Source: Nocardioides luteus (lineage in GTDB: Bacteria > Actinomycetota > Actinomycetes > Propionibacteriales > Nocardioidaceae). Taken from it: a stretch of DNA of 64,000 nucleotides. Shown here piece by piece: positions 14,759 to 21,387 of the stretch. The DNA lies in contig NZ_JADOVJ010000001.1 of assembly GCF_015752315.1 (NCBI RefSeq), positions 1,728,501 through 1,792,500 of the forward strand, given 5' to 3'. Numbering within the stretch: position 1 is the stretch's first letter; every line of letters begins with the position of its first letter. Under the pieces are notes generated by a model. That model ran no database searches. It saw nothing but the letters and a program-made list of their open reading frames with translations, and had not been told where the DNA came from. Made by a program: the position numbers and the translations under genes.

Positions 14759-16624
14759 ATGTCCGACTTCATCAGCGGCATCTTCAACCGTCACAAGAAC
14801 GAGCAGCCAAAGGCCGGGGAGGGGGAGTCGACCGCCGTCTCCGCTCCCGCCTACGGCGAGAACCTGGCCGCCCCCGAGGCCAGTGCGTACGTCACCGAGC
14901 CCCCCGCGCCGCCGGTTGCCGAGCCGTCCCTCGAGCCGGCCGTCGAGCCGGTTGCCGAGACCGTCATCGAGCCCCTCGTCGAGGCCCCCTCGGTCGACCC
15001 GCTCTCCGACCCCGAGCACGTTGTCACCGACACCGAGGAGACCCCGGCCGCCGAGGTGGCCGAGCTCGTCGTGGAGGAGGTCGAGGTGGGCAGCGACATC
15101 GTGGGTGAGATCGCCGAGACCGAGCCCGTCGAGGCTCCCGTTGACGAGGTTTCGGCCGAGGTGGTCGAGACCGAGGGCACGTACGAGGCGCCGCTCGAGG
15201 GCGTCGACGCCGAAGCCCCTCTCGCCGAGACCGCCGAGGAGGTCGAGGAGACCGCTGCGGAGGACGCCGCTGTCGACGAGGCGGTCGAGACCGAGCCCGT
15301 TGCGGACGTTGCCGACGCCGACGTTGCCGACGCCGAGGTGACGGAGACCGCGGCCGAGGTCGCCGCCGAGGACGCTGTCGTCGAGGGTGCGACCGAGGAC
15401 GTCGTCGAGGCGGCCGAGGTCGAGGTCGACGCCGAGGACACGTTCGTGCCCGCTGACGCGATCGAGGCCGACGAGGCCGAGGAGACCGCCGCCGAGCCGG
15501 AGGGTGAGGCGCTCGCCGAGGAGGTCGCTGTCGAGGAGCCGACCGAGGTCGAGGACGTCGTGGTGACCGCCGAGGAGGGTGAGGCGTCGGAGGTCGAGGT
15601 CGTGGAGTCCGTCGAGTCGACCGACGAGACCGGATCGGTCGAGCCGGATGCCGAGGCGACCGAGGAGACCGTCGGCGAGGCGGAGGACGAGCTGACCGAT
15701 GCCGAGGCAGAGGAGGCGCTCGAGTCGGCCGATCCGGCCGAGTCGGTGGAGGTCGACGCCGAGCCGACCGACGAGGTGGCGGACGAGGCTGAGGAGGTCA
15801 CCGACGTGACCGAGTCGGTCGAGGGCGACGAGGAGATCGTCGACGTCGTCGAGGACGAGGCGCCGGCCGAGGAGATCGCTGTCGACGAGGTCGCTGTCGA
15901 CGAGGTCGCCGTCGAGGAGGTCGCTGCCGAGGAGGCGCCGGTGGAGACCGAGGACGTCGTCCCGGCTCCCGAGGCCGACGAGACCGCCGAGGTCGAGGAT
16001 GCCGACGTGACTGCCGAGGCCGCGGAGGAGGCTGTTGACGAGCCTGCCGCTGTGGTCGAGGAGGCCGAGGTGACCGAGGAGGCCGTCCAGCCGACCGACA
16101 TCGACGTGGAGGCACCCGAGGAGACCGAGGCCGCTGAGGTGGTCGTCGACGAGGCGCCCGCCGATGAGGTCACCGACGCCGTGGCCGAGGAGACCGAGCC
16201 CGTCGAGGAGCCTGCCGCGTCCGAGGAGGTCGTGACCGAGGCCCCGGCCCCCGGCTTCGCGCCTGAGCCGGTCGTCGAGCCGGAGCCGACCGCCGACTCG
16301 ACCCTGACCGGTGTGCTGCGCGCCGCCCGTGCCGCCCGCGAGGAGCGCGGCAAGTCGACGGTGAGTGAGGGCCTCGTCGAGCGCCTGGTCCACCACATCG
16401 TCGCCAAGGTCGAGGGTGTGCACGCGATCGACGACGAGGGCACCGTGGTCGACATCGTCGACGACGTCGCGACCATCACCGTCTCCTACGTGATCGCGTA
16501 CGGCACGCCGGTGAAGGCCAACGCCGTCACCATCCGCACCCGGGTCATCGAGGCGGTCGAGGACTACTTCGACATCGACGTCGAGGCCGTGGACGTCAAC
16601 GTGAGCGACTTCCACATCGCCTGA
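14759..16624 (+). CDS. Very acidic Glu/Val/Ala/Asp-rich protein with C-terminal Asp23/Gls24-like domain
   Basis: A 621-residue protein in three parts. Residues 1-20 begin MSDFISGIFNRHKNEQ and resemble an amphipathic membrane- or partner-binding helix. About residues 35-510 are almost only Glu, Asp, Val, Ala, Thr and Pro in loose short repeats (for example EVAVDEVAVDEVAVEEV), with very few basic residues. The last 108 residues form a folded domain with alternating beta-rich sequence (VVDIVDDVATITVSYVIAYG) that resembles Asp23/Gls24 envelope-stress proteins, preceded by a basic AARAAREERGK linker. The ATG at 14759 is supported by GAAGGAATG upstream. The domain call is from pattern only. Long minus-strand open frames opposite this gene are artefacts of its codon composition. 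Confidence 0.8.
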   Translation: MSDFISGIFNRHKNEQPKAGEGESTAVSAPAYGENLAAPEASAYVTEPPAPPVAEPSLEPAVEPVAETVIEPLVEAPSVDPLSDPEHVVTDTEETPAAEVAELVVEEVEVGSDIVGEIAETEPVEAPVDEVSAEVVETEGTYEAPLEGVDAEAPLAETAEEVEETAAEDAAVDEAVETEPVADVADADVADAEVTETAAEVAAEDAVVEGATEDVVEAAEVEVDAEDTFVPADAIEADEAEETAAEPEGEALAEEVAVEEPTEVEDVVVTAEEGEASEVEVVESVESTDETGSVEPDAEATEETVGEAEDELTDAEAEEALESADPAESVEVDAEPTDEVADEAEEVTDVTESVEGDEEIVDVVEDEAPAEEIAVDEVAVDEVAVEEVAAEEAPVETEDVVPAPEADETAEVEDADVTAEAAEEAVDEPAAVVEEAEVTEEAVQPTDIDVEAPEETEAAEVVVDEAPADEVTDAVAEETEPVEEPAASEEVVTEAPAPGFAPEPVVEPEPTADSTLTGVLRAARAAREERGKSTVSEGLVERLVHHIVAKVEGVHAIDDEGTVVDIVDDVATITVSYVIAYGTPVKANAVTIRTRVIEAVEDYFDIDVEAVDVNVSDFHIA

Positions 16625-16631
16625 CCCCGCC

Positions 16632-16679
16632 GACGGCGTCTCGGTCCGGGTGAGCGATCACCCGGACCGGGGCGCCGTC
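16632..16679. terminator. Strong bidirectional terminator
   Basis: A perfect 12-bp stem (16642-16653 with 16658-16669) closes a GCGA tetraloop. An outer 7-bp stem GACGGCG/CGCCGTC (16632-16638 with 16673-16679) extends it. It follows the acidic-protein gene and overlaps the 3' end of the convergent kinase-like gene. Confidence 0.82.
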
Positions 16680-17371
16680 CGCTGTCGCTGCTGAGCGCGC
16701 CTGCGGGCGTCGGCCCCGTCGAGGGCTGCACCGATCGCGCGCATCTGCTCGTCCTCGCGCCCGCCCGTCGTGGCGAGCGGGATCTCGGCGATGAACCGCC
16801 GCTCGCTCGCCGGGATCCGGGCGGCCACGGCCTCAGGGTCCGTCGCCGCCGTTCCGTACAGCCGCGGCCCGTCGAGGGCGAAGACGTCCAGCATCACGAG
16901 CCGGCCGTCGCCCCTGCGCATCACGTTGGTCGGGTTGAAGTCGAGGGGTCCTGGCCACGGCTGCTCCCGCCTCATCCGCTCGTGGATCCGGAGCGCCACC
17001 GCGAGGAGCTCGCCGCCGGGCTCCTGGATCGTGCGTACGAACGTCATCGCCTCGTCCTCCGGAACGGGGTCGAGCAGCTCGAGGATCTGCAGGTCCCCAC
17101 CACCGGTGAGCTTGCGATGGCCGAACAGCGCCGGCACCTGACCGGTCGGAGCCGCCTCGCGGTAGAAGGCCGTGTTGTACGCGCCTGCCGGATCGAACGG
17201 GCTGATCCGGGCCGCTGCGCGTCCGTCCGGCGAGCTCAGTGCGACGGCCCAGTCGCCAGCTCCGCACCGTCTCCATCCGGCCTCGAGGAGCGCGGCTTCT
17301 ACGTCCTTGTGGTCGGCGTCCGGGTGGATCAGCGCCAGGATCTCCTCACCTGAACCGGTCTCTGTGGTCAT
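16658..17371 (-). CDS. Kinase-like (aminoglycoside phosphotransferase-like) protein, function unknown
   Basis: A 237-residue protein that I cannot assign to a known enzyme. The segment LDFNPTNVM followed by RLVMLDVFALDGP looks like the catalytic loop (HGDxxxxN) and metal-binding Asp of phosphotransferase-type kinases, with Leu-Asp in place of His-Gly-Asp. The N-terminal half could be a short nucleotide lobe but lacks a clear glycine-rich loop. The ATG at 17371 is chosen because a TAGAGT -10 box ends 8 nt before it. The last codons lie within the terminator hairpin. Confidence 0.6.
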   Translation of the reverse strand: MTTETGSGEEILALIHPDADHKDVEAALLEAGWRRCGAGDWAVALSSPDGRAAARISPFDPAGAYNTAFYREAAPTGQVPALFGHRKLTGGGDLQILELLDPVPEDEAMTFVRTIQEPGGELLAVALRIHERMRREQPWPGPLDFNPTNVMRRGDGRLVMLDVFALDGPRLYGTAATDPEAVAARIPASERRFIAEIPLATTGGREDEQMRAIGAALDGADARRRAQQRQRTAPRSG

Positions 17372-17379
17372 CGCCGACG

Positions 17380-17385
17380 ACTCTA
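17380..17385 (-). promoter_or_regulatory. -10 box (TAGAGT), leaderless start of the kinase-like gene
   Basis: On the minus strand TAGAGT is followed by 8 nt and ATG (17371). No ribosome binding site is visible. Confidence 0.45.
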
Positions 17386-17493
17386 GTGACCTGCGTCGTT
17401 CGGCCGCCGTCGATTTTCCCGGGCCGCCGCGCCGCGAGCCATGAGAGAATGTCACCAGGCCTCGGAGCGCACCGCGCTTCGAGGCTTTCGCGT

Positions 17494-18051
17494 ATGACCA
17501 CTCTTCACACCGACCTCGACGACATCCCGAACCCTGTCACCGCTCGCCTCGCTCGGCCCGAGGACCATCTCGCCCTCCGCCATCTCTGGCTGCTCTTCCG
17601 CCACGACATGTCGGGCTTCAGCTCGACCCTCCCGTTCGCCGACGGCACCTTCCGCACCGAGCGCCTCGACGCCGCCCTCCGCTCCGAACCCGGCTGGCGC
17701 GCCTGGATCCTCACCGCCGGCGTCCATCCGATCGGGTTCGCGCTCGTCCGTGATGCCGACCAGCCCGTACGCGTCCTGAACAGCTTCTTCGTCGTCGCCG
17801 GTGCTCGCCGGGGTGGGCTCGGGCTCCAGTTCGCTCGGGCTGTCGTCTCTGATGCGCCGGGGGAGTGGAAGGTCGCTTATCAGGAGCGGAATCGTGCTGC
17901 TGCGCGGTTCTGGGAGCGGGTCACCGCGGGGTGTGATCGGTCGTGGTCTGACACCGTGGGGGCTGGGGGAGTGGTCGATACGTGGATCTCGTTCTCTGTG
18001 GGTGTCGAGACCCGGCACACCGGCGGTCGAGCTTGTCGAGACCGCCCTTGA
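17494..18051 (+). CDS. GNAT-family N-acetyltransferase with repeat-derived C-terminus
   Basis: A 185-residue acetyl-CoA-dependent acyltransferase. The core is seen in VLNSFFVVAGARRGGLGLQFARAVV, where RRGGLG takes the place of the acetyl-CoA loop (R/Q-x-x-G-x-G/A), and in VAYQERNRAAARFWERV near the end of the fold. The acceptor is unknown. GAGG lies 9 nt before the ATG. The final 10 or so residues (TGGRACRDRP) are encoded by a palindromic repeat, so the original C-terminus seems to have been replaced. The 3' half also has a less GC-biased codon third position than its neighbours. Confidence 0.78.
   Translation: MTTLHTDLDDIPNPVTARLARPEDHLALRHLWLLFRHDMSGFSSTLPFADGTFRTERLDAALRSEPGWRAWILTAGVHPIGFALVRDADQPVRVLNSFFVVAGARRGGLGLQFARAVVSDAPGEWKVAYQERNRAAARFWERVTAGCDRSWSDTVGAGGVVDTWISFSVGVETRHTGGRACRDRP
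18022..18046. repeat. Imperfect palindrome GGCGGTC...GACCGCC forming the 3' end of the GNAT gene
   Basis: 7-bp arms (18022-18028 with 18040-18046) flank GAGCTTGTCGA, which itself can pair CGA with TCG. Sequences of the kind GGTC-GAGCTTGTCGA-GACC recur in actinobacterial intergenic regions in my recollection. Here it provides the last codons of the GNAT gene. Confidence 0.6.
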
Positions 18052-18115
18052 GGAAACCTCGCTTTGGCGGCTGTGTATTCGTTTCAGGGTTCGCCGCCGA
18101 CCCGTTCTTTGAGTG

Positions 18116-18209
18116 TTTCTCGATCGTGCGCCGCGTCAAGGACGGGCTTCGCCCGCCGGCTTCGCCGGTGGCCTGCGGCCATCCTTGACTCGGCACCCGA
18201 TCGAGAAAA
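18116..18209. repeat. Nested multi-hairpin palindrome upstream of the DUF222-HNH gene
   Basis: An outer 11-bp stem TTTCTCGATCG (18116-18126) pairs with 18198-18208. Inside it an 8-bp stem GTCAAGGA (18135-18142) pairs with TCCTTGAC (18182-18189), and GCCG/CGGC (18130-18133, 18191-18194) adds four more pairs. Its apex is exactly filled by three adjacent 13-nt hairpins, each with a 5-bp stem and a 3-nt loop: 18143-18155, 18156-18168 and 18169-18181. The whole makes a three-armed cruciform. It lies in a 291-bp gap between the GNAT and DUF222 genes; the remainder of the gap, 18210-18342, holds the DUF222 promoter and is A/T-richer. Confidence 0.85.
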
Positions 18210-18329
18210 GATTTCGCCTGTATCGGGGCGGCGGCGAGAGTGTGGCGCAGCAGCCACGTGACTTGTTCGCTGACTGCGTAACTGGCCTATGACCAGCATA
18301 AATGAGTAGCGCCATGGTGCTCGCTCGCA

Positions 18330-18335
18330 TATAAT
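18330..18335 (+). promoter_or_regulatory. Consensus -10 box (TATAAT), leaderless start of the DUF222-HNH gene
   Basis: A perfect TATAAT, rare in DNA this GC-rich, ends 7 nt before the ATG at 18343. No Shine-Dalgarno is present and no good -35 was found. Confidence 0.6.
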
Positions 18336-18342
18336 AAAGCAC

Positions 18343-19635
18343 ATGTACGAGACCGTCGACCGCCTCCTCGACGGGCCACCTCCCGGTGCGTCCGAGCGGG
18401 AGCTGGTCGACTGGATCGTCCGGCTCGAACAGGTGAAGTGCACCGCCGAGGCCGTCCAAGCAGAAGCAGCGGTACGCCTGGAGGAGGCGGCCCGCGTTCG
18501 CCAAGCTGAGGCCGGAGTTCCTGCCCGGAAACTGGGCGAAGGAGTGGCCTCCCAGATCGCGCTGGCGCGACGGGTCTCCCCGGCCAAGGGTGCAAAGCTG
18601 CTCGGGCTGGCAAAGATCCTGATCACCGAGATGCCGCACACCTTCGCGTTGATGAAGGCAGGGTCGTTCTCGCAGTGGCAGGCCACCATCCTGGCCCGCG
18701 AGACCGCCTGCCTCTCACGCGAGGACCGCCGGGTCATCGACTACGAACTGTGCGCGACCGGGCCCGCAGGTGAACCCGCCCGGGCGGTGGCGATGGGGCT
18801 ACGGCAGCTCGAGAACGCCGCCAAGAAGCTCGCCATCACCCTCGACCAAGCAGCCGTCGTCAGCCGAGCCGCCAACGCTGAGAAAGACCGCCGCGTCAGC
18901 CTCCGACCGGCACCCGACACCATGACCTGGCTCGGAGCGCTACTCCCGATCAAGGACGGGGTCGCTGTGTTCGCGGCACTCGATCAGGCCGCCAACGCTG
19001 CCCGTGCCGCCGGTGACGAGCGAAGTCGGGGTCAGGTCATGGCCGACACGCTGGTCGACCGCATCACCGGCCGCGAGACCGGGGCGAAGCCGCGGATCGA
19101 GGTCAAGATCGTCATGACCGCCGACTCGCTCGCCAATGACGCCGATCAGGCCGCCATGGTGGAGGGCTACGGCCCCGTCCCTGCCGCCTGGGCGCGGGAG
19201 GCCTTGGCCGATGCCGAGGTGTTCGTGCGTCGGTTGTTCACCGATCCTGCGGGTCAGCTGGTGGCGATGGAGTCGCGGTCGCGGAAGGCACCCGATGGGC
19301 TGGCTGAGTTCATCGCCACTCGTGACGGCGGAGTCTGCCGCACCGTTGGGTGTGATGCCCCGATCCGCAACATCGACCACGTCCAACGCCATGCCGACGG
19401 CGGAAAGACCAGCGCCGAGAACCTTCAAGGGCTGTGCGAGCGGTGCAATCAGGCCAAGGAAGCGATCGGCTGGCGAGCCAGACCTGGACCCGACGGCAGC
19501 ATCACCACCATCACGCCCACGGGCCATGTCTACACGAGCCCACCACCCGACACCTGGGCACAAGACCCACCACCGCTGTCCCGGGTCGAGCTCACGCTGC
19601 GCGACGTACTGCTCGACCACGCCCTCGCCGCATGA
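18343..19635 (+). CDS. DUF222 / HNH endonuclease protein (13E12 repeat family)
   Basis: A 430-residue protein with an N-terminal helical DUF222 domain (about 1-300) and a C-terminal HNH nuclease domain. The nuclease motif is complete: Cys pair in CRTVGC, IDHVQRH near residue 347, ENLQGLCERCN and a final lysine. The family corresponds to the multicopy 13E12 repeat proteins of mycobacteria and is found in many paralogous copies across actinobacteria; its biological role is unsettled. It has an unusually A/T-rich promoter with a perfect TATAAT and stands next to a complex palindrome, which may be part of the same unit. No integrase, capsid or other phage gene is nearby. Confidence 0.92.
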   Translation: MYETVDRLLDGPPPGASERELVDWIVRLEQVKCTAEAVQAEAAVRLEEAARVRQAEAGVPARKLGEGVASQIALARRVSPAKGAKLLGLAKILITEMPHTFALMKAGSFSQWQATILARETACLSREDRRVIDYELCATGPAGEPARAVAMGLRQLENAAKKLAITLDQAAVVSRAANAEKDRRVSLRPAPDTMTWLGALLPIKDGVAVFAALDQAANAARAAGDERSRGQVMADTLVDRITGRETGAKPRIEVKIVMTADSLANDADQAAMVEGYGPVPAAWAREALADAEVFVRRLFTDPAGQLVAMESRSRKAPDGLAEFIATRDGGVCRTVGCDAPIRNIDHVQRHADGGKTSAENLQGLCERCNQAKEAIGWRARPGPDGSITTITPTGHVYTSPPPDTWAQDPPPLSRVELTLRDVLLDHALAA

Positions 19636-19647
19636 CGGACGGTCACG

Positions 19648-20766
19648 CTAGGACGCGTACGCGATCTGTTCCTGGATCTCGAAGCGGAGGCCGTCGGCGG
19701 CGGCGATGTAGACGTCCTGGTCGACGAGGTTGCCGTGCATGCGCATCAGGCCGCGGGGGCTGGAGTAGCTGTGGCGTTCGGCGAGGTGCAGCGCGGGCTC
19801 GACCTCGAGGGAGCCACAGGCGTCGCCGACCTGACGCAGGAACATCAGCGACTCGTAGCAGGACTCGCCGACCGCGTTGAGGGAGGGCGCGTACTCGCCG
19901 AAGCGGCGGTAGTAGCGCTCGGCCAGGCCGGCCGACTCGGGGGTCGTGAGGCCGTCGAAGTAGGCAGCGGCGGCGAAGACGTTGGCGTTGGCACCGGCGC
20001 CGCCGGCGAGCAGGGTGTTCTCCTCGACCGCGGGGCTCAGCCGGGTCAGCGACGAGCTCAGCCCGGCGGCGGCGAACTGGCGGTTGAAGTGCACCGCGTC
20101 CTGCCCCATCAGCAGCATGATCACGCCGTCCTGCTCGCCGCCCTCGAGCCCACGCAGCACGCCGGCGAAGTCGCGCGTCCCCAGCGGGACGTACGTCTCG
20201 CTCACGACCTGCGAGGGCGAACCGTGCAACGCCGCGCGCGCCGTCGAGCCGGTGACCCGCGGGAAGACGTAGTCGTTGCCTACCACCGCCCAGCGGGAGA
20301 CGCCATGGTTGGCCCGCATCCAGGCGGCGGCGGGGAGCAGCTGGTTGACCGGGCGCTCGCCGATCATGAAGACGCCAGGAGTCTCGTCGCCGCCCTCGTG
20401 CATGGCCGCGAAGGCATACAGGACCCTGCCGCCGACGCGGGCGGTGATCGCCTGACGTACGGCCGAGATGTGCCAGCCGGCGATGGCGTCGACCCGGCCG
20501 AGGTCGACCAGCCGGGCCACCTCGGCGGCGACCTCCTCGGGGGCCCGCCCGGCGTCGACCGCGACCAGCTCGACCGGTCGCCCAGCGATTCCGCCTCCGG
20601 TGTTGAGGTCGTCGGCGGCCAGCTCGCCGCAGGCCAGACAGCCGGGCCCGTAGATGCCGGTCGGGCCCTGCATCGGCACCACGAATGCGATCGAGACCGC
20701 CCCCGGAGGACGCGGTGCGAGGCCCAGGAGGGCATGGGAGGACGGGGTGAACGACGGTGGGGTCAT
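19648..20766 (-). CDS. AmiC/UrtA-like ligand-binding protein without signal peptide
   Basis: A 372-residue type I periplasmic-binding-fold protein related to urea/amide-binding proteins (AmiC, UrtA). The opening VSIAFVVPMQGPTGIYGPGCLACGELAADDLN and later VGNDYVFPR parallel UrtA, which lies about 600 bp away. It has no signal peptide or lipobox, so it should be cytosolic, like AmiC, which senses amides and controls an antiterminator. No AmiR-like antiterminator is present; its divergent neighbour is a MarR regulator. The ATG at 20766 is preferred over GTG 20772 because GGAG is then at a normal distance. Likely a urea/amide sensor, but a solute-binding role cannot be excluded. Confidence 0.8.
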   Translation of the reverse strand: MTPPSFTPSSHALLGLAPRPPGAVSIAFVVPMQGPTGIYGPGCLACGELAADDLNTGGGIAGRPVELVAVDAGRAPEEVAAEVARLVDLGRVDAIAGWHISAVRQAITARVGGRVLYAFAAMHEGGDETPGVFMIGERPVNQLLPAAAWMRANHGVSRWAVVGNDYVFPRVTGSTARAALHGSPSQVVSETYVPLGTRDFAGVLRGLEGGEQDGVIMLLMGQDAVHFNRQFAAAGLSSSLTRLSPAVEENTLLAGGAGANANVFAAAAYFDGLTTPESAGLAERYYRRFGEYAPSLNAVGESCYESLMFLRQVGDACGSLEVEPALHLAERHSYSSPRGLMRMHGNLVDQDVYIAAADGLRFEIQEQIAYAS

Positions 20767-20826
20767 CGACACCTGCTCCCGAACGGAATGTTGCCCTGAT
20801 GACTCACCATTGAGCCGTTGGATGGT

Positions 20827-20832
20827 TAGGGT
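20827..20832 (+). promoter_or_regulatory. -10 box (TAGGGT) of the MarR gene
   Basis: TAGGGT lies about 30 nt before the ATG at 20862, which has GGAGG 5 nt upstream (20854-20858). The 95-bp gap to the divergent AmiC-like gene must hold both promoters. Confidence 0.45.
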
Positions 20833-20861
20833 ACGGCAGACAGCGATCGTGGGGAGGACTC

Positions 20862-21260
20862 ATGAAGGTTGCCGAGACGGCCGGCACGGATCTGGCCGTG
20901 CTGCTCGCCCGGGCGCAGCGCCGGATCGAGCGCGCGCTCGCCGAGGTGTACGCCGACTTCGACGTCACCGCGGAGCAGTGGCGCATCCTCAGCGTGCTGC
21001 TCGACGAGCCCGGCCAGACGATGACGCGGCTCGCCGACGCCGCCGCGCTCCCGGCCGGCACGCTGACCCGCCACGTGGACCGCCTCGCCGAGCGCGGCCT
21101 GGTGCTGCGCAAGGTCCACCCCGAGGACAAGCGTCGCGCGGTCGTCGCGCTCTCGCCGGTGGGCGCCTCGGTCGCCCGCGAGATCCGTGCCCGGCAGCAG
21201 ACCGAGCCCGTCGTCGACGTCGTCCGCGACCTCAGGGCCGTCCTCGACCGACTCGTCTGA
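20862..21260 (+). CDS. MarR-family transcriptional regulator
   Basis: A 132-residue winged-helix regulator. The recognition region (QTMTRLADAAALPAGTLTRHVDRLAERGLV) and wing (KVHPEDKRRAVVALSPVG) are clear. Its position between the AmiC-like sensor and urtA suggests it controls one or both. It reads toward urtA with 127 bp between, a gap that contains its own GlnR-like sites and a -10 box, so urtA need not depend on read-through. Ligand unknown. Confidence 0.88.
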   Translation: MKVAETAGTDLAVLLARAQRRIERALAEVYADFDVTAEQWRILSVLLDEPGQTMTRLADAAALPAGTLTRHVDRLAERGLVLRKVHPEDKRRAVVALSPVGASVAREIRARQQTEPVVDVVRDLRAVLDRLV

Positions 21261-21278
21261 GCTCTGCCGACTTGCGGC

Positions 21279-21327
21279 GTTTCCATCTGGAAACAAACCC
21301 TCGCCCGGCCTGACACATCGGCGAAAC
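21279..21327 (+). promoter_or_regulatory. Two GlnR-like boxes upstream of urtA
   Basis: The actinobacterial GlnR site is GTnAC-N6-GaAAC. Here GTTTC-N6-GAAAC (21279-21294) and GACAC-N6-GAAAC (21312-21327) both have a perfect GAAAC half and one mismatch in the other half. The half-site starts 21279, 21290, 21312 and 21323 all lie on an 11-bp grid. The first box also reads as the palindrome GTTTCCATCTGGAAAC. They stand just before the probable -10 box of the urt-ure operon, a plausible place for nitrogen control. Confidence 0.55.
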
Positions 21328-21337
21328 AACGCGTCCC

Positions 21338-21376
21338 TAGATTCCTTCCATTCGAGAGCAATTGTCCGATGGAAGG
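21338..21376 (+). promoter_or_regulatory. -10 box and inverted repeat over the urtA start region
   Basis: TAGATT (21338-21343) is a likely -10 box. It is followed directly by CCTTCCAT (21344-21351) and its complement ATGGAAGG (21369-21376). The right arm contains the urtA ribosome binding sequence GGAAGG. It may act as an operator at the start site or, if transcription begins early enough, as a hairpin masking the ribosome site. Confidence 0.5.
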
Positions 21377-21387
21377 ACCCCCATCCC

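Noticed and set aside
14699-16615. Long open frames (up to 638 codons) on the minus strand opposite the acidic-protein gene
   Set aside because: They consist of Leu/Gly/Asp or Ser/Thr runs that mirror the GAG/GTC/GCC codon usage of the plus-strand gene. They have no start signals or domain features.
18052-19635. A prophage or integrative element around the DUF222-HNH gene
   Set aside because: No integrase, transposase, tRNA-based attachment site or direct-repeat boundaries were found; the gene is a single isolated insertion at most.
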